Part shown: positions 1 through 10,061 of the stretch, one piece after another
How the letters are laid out: each line of letters starts with the position of its first letter
How positions within the stretch are numbered: the stretch's first letter is position 1
Assembly: GCF_000226955.1 (NCBI RefSeq)
Contig: NZ_AGFU01000020.1
Span: 1-57,502 of the forward strand
Source of the DNA: Sphingomonas elodea ATCC 31461
GTDB taxonomy: Bacteria > Pseudomonadota > Alphaproteobacteria > Sphingomonadales > Sphingomonadaceae
Direction of reading: 5' to 3'
DNA: 57,502 nucleotides
Program-made: the position numbers and the translations under genes
The notes under the pieces: model-generated
Seen by the model: only the letters and a program-made list of their open reading frames with translations
Database searches by the model: none
Told to the model about the DNA's origin: nothing

Positions 1-40
1 CAGCGCCCCGCGCTGTTCAGGCGCTGCCGGGGGCAGCGCC
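1..40. terminator. Two hairpins downstream of sufT
   Basis: Two perfect inverted repeats follow the sufT stop codon (sufT runs on the minus strand). One has arms CAGCGC/GCGCTG at 1-6 and 10-15. The other has arms GGCGCTGCC/GGCAGCGCC at 20-28 and 32-40 with a 3-nt loop. Neither is followed by a T run on the minus strand. They may be a Rho-independent-like terminator, an mRNA 3' stabiliser or a repeat element before the next suf gene (often an A-type carrier), which would lie outside the window. Confidence 0.35.
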
Positions 41-75
41 GACCCGATGCGCCTGAAGGGGAGGGGCTTTGTAAG

Positions 76-543
76 TCACAACATCCCCAGTTCCAGCTTC
101 GCCTCGTCGCTCATCTTCTGCGGGTCCCAGGGCGGATCCCAGACCAGGTTGACCTCGGCCGTGGCGATGCCCGGCACCGCGCTCACCCGCAGCTCGACTT
201 CGCCCGGCATCGATTCCGCGACCGGACAATGCGGCGTGGTCAGCGTCATGGTGATCGCGGCATGGCCGTTCGCGGTGATGTCGACGCCGTAGATCAGGCC
301 CAGGTCGTAGAGATTGACCGGAATCTCCGGGTCGTAAATCTCCTTGAGCGCCTCGATCACCGCTTCGTAGAGCGGGCCGCCGGGCTCGCCAGCACCCGGC
401 TCGACCGGCTTCTGCGAGAGGAAGCCGGAGAGATAGTCGCGCTTGCGCTCGGCGGCGGGCTCGATCGCCTCGTCGACGCGCGCCTTGGGCGGTGCCTCGA
501 CGGCATCGACTTCTTCCACCACGATCCTGCGTTCTTCGTTCAT
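76..543 (-). CDS. sufT: SufT-like DUF59 (MIP18 family) iron-sulfur assembly protein
   Basis: A 155-residue protein whose C-terminal ~95 residues form a DUF59/MIP18 domain: the sequence around LKEIYDPEIPVNLYDLGLIY is the family hallmark, followed by TLTTPHCP and VWDPPW. The first ~55 residues are acidic/proline-rich and probably disordered. DUF59 proteins act in cytosolic Fe-S cluster maturation. Here the gene is the last visible member of the suf operon, and its ATG overlaps the sufS stop as ATGA. The family member is clear; the exact step (cluster maturation or carrier partner) is inferred from context. Confidence 0.9.
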   Translation of the reverse strand: MNEERRIVVEEVDAVEAPPKARVDEAIEPAAERKRDYLSGFLSQKPVEPGAGEPGGPLYEAVIEALKEIYDPEIPVNLYDLGLIYGVDITANGHAAITMTLTTPHCPVAESMPGEVELRVSAVPGIATAEVNLVWDPPWDPQKMSDEAKLELGML

Positions 544-1751
544 CCGAAGATCCTCGTCACCCGTTCGATTCCTCGCACGAGCGCGGCGACGTCCGCCGGC
601 CCGTTATACACGCCGAAGCTCGCCCGCGCGGTGGCGGGGACCTCCAGCAACTCCATCAGGGGCTGAGCGCAGTGATGCCCGGCACGGATCGCGACACTGC
701 CCTCGTCGAGGATCGTCGCGACGTCGTGCGGGTGCACACCCTCCACCGCGAAGCTGACGATCCCGGCGCTGTCCGCTGGCCCGAACAGCCGCACGCTGTT
801 GATTCCCGACAGCGCCGCGCGCGTTTCGGTAACCAGCGCGGTTTCGCGCGCATGGATGCGGTCGAGCCCGATGCCGTCGACATAGTCGATCGCCGCATGC
901 AGCCCGACCACGCCGACGATGTGCGGGGTGCCCGCCTCGAAGCGGCCCGGCGGGGGCGCATAGGTGGTCTTGGCAAAGCTGACCCGGTCGATCATCGATC
1001 CGCCGCCCTGATAGGGGGGCATGGCGTCGAGCAGCTCGTAGCGGCCCCACAGCACGCCGATGCCGGTCGGGCCGTAGAGCTTGTGGCCGGAGAAGACGTA
1101 GAAGTCGCAGCCCAGCTCGGCGACGTTCACCGCAAGCCGCGCGACCGCCTGGCAGCCGTCGATCAGGATCCTGGCGCCGACACCGTGCGCGAGGTCCACC
1201 GCGCGGCGCACGTCGAGAACAGAACCCAGCACGTTGGAGACATGGGCGAGCGCGACCAGCTTGTGGCGGTCGGTCAGCATCGCCGCCATCGCGTCGAGGT
1301 CGATACGGTGATCGGCGGTGAGCGGCACCACGTCGATCTGCGCGCCGATCTTCTCGGCGGCCATCTGCCACGGCACGATGTTCGAATGATGCTCCAGCGC
1401 CGAGAGCAGGATGCGGTCGCCGGCCTTCAATTGAGTCGCGGCATAGCATTGCGCCACGAGGTTGATCCCTTCGGTCGCACCGCGGACGAACACCACTTCC
1501 TCCGGCTTGCCGCCGATGAACCTGGCCACCCGCGCACGCGCCGCCTCGAAGGCGAGCGTCATGTCGGCCGAGCGCTGGTACACGCCGCGATGGACGGTGG
1601 CATAGGTCTCGCCATAGCCGCGCGCGATCGCGTCCAGCACCGGGCGCGGCTTTTGCGACGTCGCGGCGGTGTCGAGATAGGCCCAGCCGGGCGGGATCGC
1701 CGGGAAGTCGGCAAGAACATCGAGCGGGGCGGCAGTGGTCAGCACGCTCAC
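540..1751 (-). CDS. sufS: Cysteine desulfurase SufS
   Basis: A class-V aminotransferase-fold, PLP-dependent cysteine desulfurase that takes sulfur from L-cysteine for Fe-S cluster assembly. The PLP lysine is K224 in SGHKLYGPTGIG, and the persulfide cysteine is C361 in RAGHHCAQPLM; both match the type II (SufS) enzymes in position. I place the start at GTG 1751, overlapping the sufD stop as GTGA. This gives 403 residues, the normal SufS length. A longer upstream reading exists but lies inside sufD and translates to low-complexity Arg/Ala sequence. Translational coupling to sufD and sufT fits one operon. Confidence 0.95.
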   Translation of the reverse strand: MSVLTTAAPLDVLADFPAIPPGWAYLDTAATSQKPRPVLDAIARGYGETYATVHRGVYQRSADMTLAFEAARARVARFIGGKPEEVVFVRGATEGINLVAQCYAATQLKAGDRILLSALEHHSNIVPWQMAAEKIGAQIDVVPLTADHRIDLDAMAAMLTDRHKLVALAHVSNVLGSVLDVRRAVDLAHGVGARILIDGCQAVARLAVNVAELGCDFYVFSGHKLYGPTGIGVLWGRYELLDAMPPYQGGGSMIDRVSFAKTTYAPPPGRFEAGTPHIVGVVGLHAAIDYVDGIGLDRIHARETALVTETRAALSGINSVRLFGPADSAGIVSFAVEGVHPHDVATILDEGSVAIRAGHHCAQPLMELLEVPATARASFGVYNGPADVAALVRGIERVTRIFG

Positions 1752-2826
1752 AGCGCTGCCTCCAGCCAAGCCGCCGCATCCGCCGCGAATGCCTCGCGCA
1801 CCGGCGCCTCGCCGATCCGCGCGAGCGCGTCCGCGACAAAGGCATGGGTCAGCAGCGCCTTGGCCTGCGATTCCTCGATGCCCCGGCTCTGCAGGTAGAA
1901 GAGCGCGTTGCGATCGAGTTCGCCCACGGTCGCGCCGTGCGCGCACTTCACGTCGTCAGCGAAGATTTCGAGCTCGGGCTTCAAATTCACCGTCGCGCTG
2001 CGCTGGAGCAGCAGCCCGCGCAGCGACTGTTCGCCATCGGTCTGCTGCGCCCCGCGCGCGACTTCCACCCGCGCGGCAAGGCTCGCCACCGACTGATCGG
2101 CCGCGACCGCGCGCCAGATCTGGCGCGACGTGCCTTCGATCTGCTCGTGGCGCACCGCGACCGCAGCTTCCTGCCGCTGGGTACCGCTGGTGAGCAGCGC
2201 GCCGCCCATCTCGGCGAACGCGCCCTTGCCGGTAAGCGTCAGCGCGCCGTCGATCCGGCTGCCCATGCCGCCCGCGCCGAGGAAGATCGAGACAAGGCTC
2301 GCCGCCTCGCCGATCTCCGCCTCGTCACGGATCGAGACGAAGCCGCCGGTCTGCACCAGCCGCACCGATCGCATCAGCCGCGCGCCCTTGCCGAGCGCGA
2401 TCGCGGTCAGACGGTTGGCCCAGCCGGTGCCGGCAAAGGTCTCGACAACGGATGCGACGGCGTCGTCGGCGAGCAGGATGCGCGCGGGGACGTGATTCTC
2501 GCCGCCGGTGCCGATGTGGACGACCTGGATGCAGGTCGCAGCATGCTCGGAACCGAGGTGCAGCACCCAGCCCTCGCCCACCGCGAGACTGCCGAGCGGG
2601 TGATCGGTCGCGGCGATCTGCCGCGTGACTTCCACCGGGCCCGGGCGGCTATGCGCAGGCTCGAACACGCCGTCGACGAAGCACAGGCGCGGGCCGTCGA
2701 TGTCGAGGAACAGGCTTGCCGGATCGACGCCCGTCGGCGCCTGTGGGGTCTCGGCGGCAGCGCGCAGCGTGTCCATGTCGGACCAGCGCCACGCCTCCGC
2801 CTTGGCCGAGGGAAGATCGAGCACGG

Positions 2827-2830
<4 letters not shown>
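1748..2830 (-). CDS. sufD: SufD scaffold subunit
   Basis: A 360-residue protein of the SufB/SufD family. The C-terminal half carries the diagnostic stretch ELEIFADDVKCAHGATVGEL followed by LFYLQSRGIEE. SufD pairs with SufB and the SufC ATPase in the SufBC2D scaffold, where it supports iron acquisition and cluster assembly in the cytoplasm. The start codon overlaps the sufC stop (ATGA) and the stop overlaps sufS (GTGA), so it is tightly coupled. It is somewhat shorter than E. coli SufD, as is common in alphaproteobacteria. Confidence 0.95.
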
Positions 2831-3570
<740 letters not shown>

Positions 3571-3575
3571 GGGGT

Positions 3576-3995
3576 TCAGATCGCCACGGTCACGAGAGAG
3601 AGGGTCTTGGGCGGGGTGCCCACGTCATAGGCATCGACCAGGGAGCCGTCGGGCAGCTTCCACATGATCTTGTATTGTTTGGGCGCGGTCACGCTGGCCT
3701 TGATATCGGCCTCGATCGAATCGAGCACCGGCGTCAGCTTGCGCCAGGCGCTCGGCTGATAGGGCTTGTCGTTGAGCAGCAGGCGGCCGGCCTGGAAATC
3801 GGAATCGAGGAAGTCGCGGCACTGCTTGATTGCGCTGGCGACCTTGGCCGAGCGCGCACCGGCATCCGCCGGCGCGACGCCGATCGCGCGGACGATGCAG
3901 CGCGCATGGTTGGTCGCTGCGCCGAACTGGGCCGAGCTGTCGACCGCAACGCCCGACTGGAGGGCGAAGGCAGCGGCGAGAAGAGCGTTCAACAT
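3576..3995 (-). CDS. Secreted protein of unknown function inside the suf operon
   Basis: A 139-residue protein with a short hydrophobic N-terminus (MLNALLAAAFALQSGVA) that looks like a Sec signal peptide, leaving a mature domain of ~120 residues with two cysteines (in ARCIVRAIG and IKQCRDFL). I do not recognise a family. GGAG about 9 nt upstream supports ATG 3995. It lies between sufB and sufC, 5 nt before the sufC start and 91 nt after sufB. It is therefore probably co-transcribed with cytoplasmic Fe-S machinery, which is unexpected for an exported protein. No function is proposed. Confidence 0.75.
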   Translation of the reverse strand: MLNALLAAAFALQSGVAVDSSAQFGAATNHARCIVRAIGVAPADAGARSAKVASAIKQCRDFLDSDFQAGRLLLNDKPYQPSAWRKLTPVLDSIEADIKASVTAPKQYKIMWKLPDGSLVDAYDVGTPPKTLSLVTVAI

Positions 3996-4086
3996 GCACG
4001 ATACTCCTGCGGGCCCGGAACGCGGCCCTGCGTCGTCCGTAGGTCAGCCGACATGAGCGCAGGCTGAGCGAAGGCAGCGGGACCGA

Positions 4087-5549
<1,463 letters not shown>

Positions 5550-5550
<1 letters not shown>

Positions 5551-6062
5551 CAGAAAGATACCTGGCTTTCCCCGGCGAGCACCGGAGAAGGAGAAGAAAG
5601 GTCGGACGAGGAAGGTGCGTGCCCATGCACCGGTGCGGCGAGACCCGCAAGCGCCGGGGGCGTGCTGAGGCTGGCAAGGCTGACCTGGGCGAGCGCCGAG
5701 CGGACCGCGTCGCTCACCACGCCCCAATGCGGCTTTACCCGGCAATTGCCTTCTACGGCACAGTCATGACGGGCCGAGTCGACGCAGACGGTCAGCGCGA
5801 TCGGGCCTTCAATGGCCTCGACGATATCGGCAAGGCTGATCGCAGCCGGCGGCCGGGCGAGCCTGAAGCCCCCGCCGGTACCGCGCGCGCTCTCGATCAG
5901 GCCCGCGGCAGAGAGCTTGCTCACCAGCTTCTGCACGGTGGGGAGCGGCAGCCCGGTCTCGCTCGCGAGCAGCGTCGCGTTCAGCCGACACGACGCGCCG
6001 CACTGACGCGCGGCAGCGGCCAGCATCACCACGGCATAGTCGGCAAGGCTCGAAAGACGCAT
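5550..6062 (-). CDS. Rrf2-family suf operon regulator
   Basis: A winged-helix Rrf2/IscR-type regulator of 170 residues. The N-terminal [14 protein letters not shown] and the recognition segment [13 protein letters not shown] followed by [10 protein letters not shown] are typical of the Suf-regulator branch. Three cysteines (C93, C101, C107) are the likely Fe-S ligands, so the protein probably senses cluster status and controls the operon it heads. I chose ATG 6062 because GGGAG lies 3 nt upstream and family members start this way; a TTG at 6080 is the alternative. The last ~35 residues (Ser/Pro/Ala-rich) exceed the usual family length. A perfect inverted repeat just upstream is a candidate operator. 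Confidence 0.9.
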
Positions 6063-6067
6063 CGACT

Positions 6068-6096
6068 CCCAATCGGACAAAGTTGATCCGATTGGG
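6068..6096. promoter_or_regulatory. Perfect 10-bp inverted repeat, candidate operator of the suf operon
   Basis: CCCAATCGGA (6068-6077) and TCCGATTGGG (6087-6096) are perfect reverse complements separated by 9 nt. The element lies in the 43-bp gap between the AraC-type gene and the regulator start, and its proximal arm overlaps the ribosome-binding GGGAG. Rrf2 regulators such as IscR bind dyad-symmetric sites and often autoregulate. I therefore infer that this is where the regulator represses or senses its own operon. An RNA hairpin hiding the ribosome-binding site is the other reading. A second copy was not noticed in the window. Confidence 0.55.
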
Positions 6097-6105
6097 CATG
6101 TGGGC

Positions 6106-7032
6106 TCAGCGGCCGCTCAGGTCAACTGTCTCGGGGATCACATCGGGGAGAAAGTGGAACTTCTCGTTTTCCAGCGTTACCGCCAGCACCGGATCGATAC
6201 CGTCGCGCAGCGAGCGCGGCGTATGGCCGGTGAAGTGCTTGATCTCGTTGATCATGTGCGACTGGTCGGCAAAGGGCGCCATCACCTCGTCGAGCGATGC
6301 CCCCTTGCGGATGCGCATCGCCGCGCCGATCGCGCGGAACTTGCGGCGAAGATGGTTGGGCGGGCCGGCGAAATACTCCTTGCACAGCCGCTGCACCTGG
6401 CGCTGACCCATGCCGGTTTCGGTTTCCATCGCCTCGTAGAGCGAGTCGATCGTCGGATCGCCGCCCGCCGCCCACTCCCGCACGATCCGCAGGAAGGCGA
6501 GATGCGCTTTCGGGATACGCCGCGCCGAATCGAGGCGGCGGAGCAGCAGCGGCTCGATCGCGGCCACCATCTCCTCCAGCGTGTTCAGCGTGCAAAGCCG
6601 GGCATGCAGGTCGAGGATCTCGGGTCCGAACAGATCGGCGGCATCGACCAGCCGGTCCGCCACCTCATTTGCCGGGCGACCGATCAGCGTGCGCCAGCCG
6701 ATTCCGCGCAGCGACAGGCCGAAGCACCGGAAAGGTCCATCGATATGATAGGTCCAGTGCGCGGTGCCGGGACCGGTCACCATCACCGGCATCGTCGTTT
6801 CAACGTGACCGTCCGGAAAGGTAACGCTGCCCTTGCCGTCGAGGAAGAAGCGCCACTGGCCAAGATCGACCCGCTCCACCCCGTCGATCACCGAACGATC
6901 GACATGGCAGAGGTAGAAGCTCTCCACATGGGGGATCAGCCGGCCGACGGACGGCAGGAACTGAATGTCGAAAAGTGGAGGCATGCCGTCGCGGTCGATC
7001 ACCACGACTGGGTCCGCCAAGGCGCCACGCAT
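6106..7032 (-). CDS. AraC-family transcriptional regulator
   Basis: A 308-residue protein with a C-terminal AraC/XylS DNA-binding domain: first helix-turn-helix around GMGQRQVQRLCKEYFAGPP and second ending in SHMINEIKHFTGHTPRSL, the usual HTH_18 pattern. The N-terminal ~180 residues are a ligand-sensing region that I cannot assign. It starts at ATG 7032; M17 (6984) has no ribosome-binding site. Its stop is 43 bp before the suf regulator and it diverges from pyrD. The target genes and ligand are unknown. Confidence 0.88.
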   Translation of the reverse strand: MRGALADPVVVIDRDGMPPLFDIQFLPSVGRLIPHVESFYLCHVDRSVIDGVERVDLGQWRFFLDGKGSVTFPDGHVETTMPVMVTGPGTAHWTYHIDGPFRCFGLSLRGIGWRTLIGRPANEVADRLVDAADLFGPEILDLHARLCTLNTLEEMVAAIEPLLLRRLDSARRIPKAHLAFLRIVREWAAGGDPTIDSLYEAMETETGMGQRQVQRLCKEYFAGPPNHLRRKFRAIGAAMRIRKGASLDEVMAPFADQSHMINEIKHFTGHTPRSLRDGIDPVLAVTLENEKFHFLPDVIPETVDLSGR

Positions 7033-7272
7033 GCGAAGCTTGTTTCCCCTGTGCTTCGGTTCGTCACACAGCAGGAGCAGGTCTTTGCCAGAATCGCAAC
7101 GGAAAAGTGGCCCGGCCAGTCGCCCGGCCGGGCCAGAAGGAAAGGGTTCCCCCCGTTAAGCGGAACCCCTCGGGTCGCATCGCCTCTCTACCCGAATCGG
7201 GAGCCCCGGTATTGTACGGAATCGACATTCCGCACTTTGACGACGTTTGCAGCGCGTTGCATGGGCAAGTTC

Positions 7273-8256
7273 ATGAGCAATTTTCTTCGCCAAATGGCCT
7301 ATTCGATCGACCCGGAACGCGCCCATCGCGGCGCGATTCGCACGCTCGGGGCGTGGGGCGCGATCCGCACGCCGTTTGGCGGCGGTCCTGAATCGGCGAC
7401 GCCGGTCACACTGGCCGGGCTTACCTTCCCGAACCGGGTCGGTCTTGCGGCGGGGCTCGACAAGGACGCCGAAGCGATTGCGGGGCTATTCGGCCTGGGC
7501 TTCGGCGCGGTCGAGGTCGGCACGCTTACACCGCGCGCCCAGCCCGGCAATCCCCGCCCCCGCCTGTTCCGGTTGGTCGAGGACGAGGCGGTGATCAATC
7601 GTATGGGCTTCAACAATGGCGGCATCGACGCGGCACTCGCGCGAATCGCCCGGCTGTCGCCCAGGCAGCGCCCCGGCATGCTCGGAATCAATGTCGGCGC
7701 GAACAAAGATTCGACCGACCGCGTCGCCGACTATGCGCTGGGAGTCACCAAGGCCGCGCCGCTCGCCGACTATATCACGATCAACGTCAGCTCGCCCAAC
7801 ACGCCGGGTCTGCGCGACCTGCAATCGCGACCGGCGCTCGACGAACTGCTCGCGGCGGCAGATGCAGCTCGCGGTACCACGCCGCTGTTCCTCAAGGTCG
7901 CCCCCGATCTCGACCGGACCGGGCTGGAAGGCGCGGTTCGTGCGGCGATCGACCATCATGTCGATGCGCTGATCGTTTCCAACACCACCATCTCGCGCCC
8001 GCCGCTCGCGTCCTCCCAGAGGGGCGAGGCCGGCGGTCTCTCGGGCAAGCCGCTCAAGGCGCTCGCCCGCGCCAAGCTGATCGAGGCGCGGGAACTCTCG
8101 GGCGGGCAATTGCCGCTGATCTCGGCCGGCGGCATCGACGGGCCGGATGAGGCGAAGCGCCGCATCGACGCAGGGGCGGTGCTGGTGCAGATCTACTCGG
8201 CGCTGGTCTATCGCGGCCCCGGACTGGCACGCGCCATCGCGCGCGCCCTCGCCTGA
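7273..8256 (+). CDS. pyrD: Dihydroorotate dehydrogenase (quinone), class 2
   Basis: FMN-dependent enzyme of pyrimidine synthesis that oxidises dihydroorotate to orotate and passes electrons to quinone at the inner membrane. Family blocks visible are FGFGAVEVGTLTPRAQPGNP, INRMGFNNGG, the catalytic-Ser loop NVSSPNTPGLRDLQ, and the FMN phosphate site LISAGGIDG with VQIYSALVYRGP. The amphipathic N-terminus (FLRQMAYSIDPERAH) is the class 2 membrane-binding helix. I use ATG 7273 (327 residues); ATG 7261 in frame is possible and neither has a strong ribosome-binding site. Confidence 0.94.
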   Translation: MSNFLRQMAYSIDPERAHRGAIRTLGAWGAIRTPFGGGPESATPVTLAGLTFPNRVGLAAGLDKDAEAIAGLFGLGFGAVEVGTLTPRAQPGNPRPRLFRLVEDEAVINRMGFNNGGIDAALARIARLSPRQRPGMLGINVGANKDSTDRVADYALGVTKAAPLADYITINVSSPNTPGLRDLQSRPALDELLAAADAARGTTPLFLKVAPDLDRTGLEGAVRAAIDHHVDALIVSNTTISRPPLASSQRGEAGGLSGKPLKALARAKLIEARELSGGQLPLISAGGIDGPDEAKRRIDAGAVLVQIYSALVYRGPGLARAIARALA

Positions 8257-8295
8257 CGGCTTGCCTCCCGGGCAAAGCGCGCTACCCCTAGGCCG

Positions 8296-10014
8296 ATGAA
8301 GAAAACGGCCGCGTTGTTCCTTGCCCTGTTCGCCCCGCTCCTCGCCCATGCCCAGGGCATGGTGAGTGCGGCCGATCCGCGCGCCGCCGCGGCGGGCGTG
8401 GAGATCCTGCGCGAAGGCGGCAGCGCCACCGATGCCGCGATCGCGACGATGCTCGCGCTCGGCGTGGTCGAGCCGCAGAGCTCGGGGCTGGGCGGCGGCA
8501 GCTTCCTGGTGCTGTACGACGCGAAGACCCGCGCCACCACCACGGTGGACGGCCGCGAGACCGCCCCGATGGCTGCCGACGATCACTGGTTCTACGATGC
8601 CGCGGGCAAGCCGCTCGGCCGGTCCGCGGCGGTGCCGGGCGGGCGCAGCGTCGGCGTGCCGGGCGCGATCCGTGCGATGGCGCTGGCGCACCGCACATCG
8701 GGCAAGCTCGCTTGGGCGAAGCTGTTCGCCCCCGCGATCCGCCTTGCCCGCGACGGGTTCGAGGTGACGCCGCGGCTCAACAATTCGCTCACCCAATTCT
8801 CGGGCCATGTCGATCCCGTCTATCGGGCCATCTTCGCCGGCGCCGACGGCAAGCCGCTGCCCGCCGGCAGCGTGGTGCGCAATCCCGAGCAGGCAGCCCT
8901 GCTGGAGCGCATCGCCACCCAGGGCCCGGACAGCTTCTATGTCGGCCCGCAAGCGGCGAAGATCGTCGCCACGGTCAACGGCGCCGCGCGCAACCCGTCG
9001 AAAATGACCGTGGGCGACCTCGCCGCCTATGACGCCAAGGTGCGGCCGGTGCTGTGCGGGCGCTATCGTGGCTACAAGGTTTGCTCGATGGGTCCGCCCT
9101 CATCGGGCGGCGTGACCGTGCTGATGATCCTGGCGCAGCTCGAGCGGTTCGACATGGCCAGGCTGGGCAAGGATTCGGCCACCGCCTGGCATCTGTTCGC
9201 GGAAAGCTCGCGCCTCGCCTATGCCGATCGCGACCTGTACCTCGGCGATCCCGACTTCGTGTCGGTGCCGCTCCAGGGCCTGCTCGATCGCCGTTATATC
9301 GCCAGCCGCTCCAAGCTGATCGACCCCGCCCGGACGATGTCCAGCATCGCCGCCGGCACGCCACCGGGCGCGCCGAAGCGCGTGCTCGCCAAGGTGCAGG
9401 AAGTCGCCGGCACCACCGATCTGGCGGTAACCGACGGCACCGGCAATGTCGTGGAAGTGACGACGACCGTCGAAGGACCGTTCGGTTCGGGCCTGACGGT
9501 GGACGGCGCGATCCTCAACAACCAGCTCACCGATTTCGACTTCGTGCCCGTGAAGGACGGCTACCGCGTCGCCAACCGCGTGGAGGGCGGCAAGCGGCCG
9601 CGCAGCTCGATGGCGCCGACGATCGTGTTCGGCCCGGACGGCAACGTGCGCCTTGCAGTGGGCGCGGCAGGCGGCTCGACGATCATCGCGCAGGTCGCCA
9701 AGGCGATCGTCGGCGTGATCGACTGGAAGCTTTCTGCGCAGGACGCGATCGGCCTCGGCCTGCTCTACGCGCCCGCCAAGGGCGGCATCGCCGAGCAGAA
9801 CACCCAGCTCGATGCGCTGCTGCCGGCGCTACGGGCACTCGGCGAGGATCTCCGCCCCGCCCCGCTCGGCCTGAAGGCCAATGCGATCGAGCGGGTGGGC
9901 GGCCGCTGGGTCGGCGCCGCCGATCCGCGCAGCGAGGGCGTGGCAATGGATCAGGACGGCACGATAACGGTTATCCGGCGGGTGGGCATGAAGCCCAACC
10001 GCCCCTCGGAATGA
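8296..10014 (+). CDS. ggt: Secreted gamma-glutamyltransferase
   Basis: A 572-residue GGT-family Ntn-hydrolase with a signal peptide (MKKTAALFLALFAPLLAHA), so periplasmic. The family self-cleaves before a conserved threonine to make large and small subunits. Here that is T373 at GTTDLAVTDGTGNVVEVTTT, followed by the family stretch GPFGSGLTVDGAILNNQLTDF. The N-terminal block GGSATDAAIATMLALGVVEP and SSGLGGGSFLVLYD are also typical. It hydrolyses or transfers the gamma-glutamyl group of glutathione and related compounds. It stands alone, 39 nt downstream of pyrD. Confidence 0.95.
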   Translation: MKKTAALFLALFAPLLAHAQGMVSAADPRAAAAGVEILREGGSATDAAIATMLALGVVEPQSSGLGGGSFLVLYDAKTRATTTVDGRETAPMAADDHWFYDAAGKPLGRSAAVPGGRSVGVPGAIRAMALAHRTSGKLAWAKLFAPAIRLARDGFEVTPRLNNSLTQFSGHVDPVYRAIFAGADGKPLPAGSVVRNPEQAALLERIATQGPDSFYVGPQAAKIVATVNGAARNPSKMTVGDLAAYDAKVRPVLCGRYRGYKVCSMGPPSSGGVTVLMILAQLERFDMARLGKDSATAWHLFAESSRLAYADRDLYLGDPDFVSVPLQGLLDRRYIASRSKLIDPARTMSSIAAGTPPGAPKRVLAKVQEVAGTTDLAVTDGTGNVVEVTTTVEGPFGSGLTVDGAILNNQLTDFDFVPVKDGYRVANRVEGGKRPRSSMAPTIVFGPDGNVRLAVGAAGGSTIIAQVAKAIVGVIDWKLSAQDAIGLGLLYAPAKGGIAEQNTQLDALLPALRALGEDLRPAPLGLKANAIERVGGRWVGAADPRSEGVAMDQDGTITVIRRVGMKPNRPSE

Positions 10015-10061
10015 CGCGGGACGATCGCAGGACAGAAAGCGGCGACCGCAGGGGAGAGAGA

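Noticed and set aside
492-1898. A 468-codon plus-strand frame opposite sufS
   Set aside because: sufS has the PLP lysine and catalytic cysteine and fits the operon; the opposite frame is Arg/His/Asp-rich noise.
5551-5745. A longer sufB with 65 extra N-terminal residues
   Set aside because: The extra part is the regulator gene read in another frame; ATG 5550 gives the family N-terminus and length.
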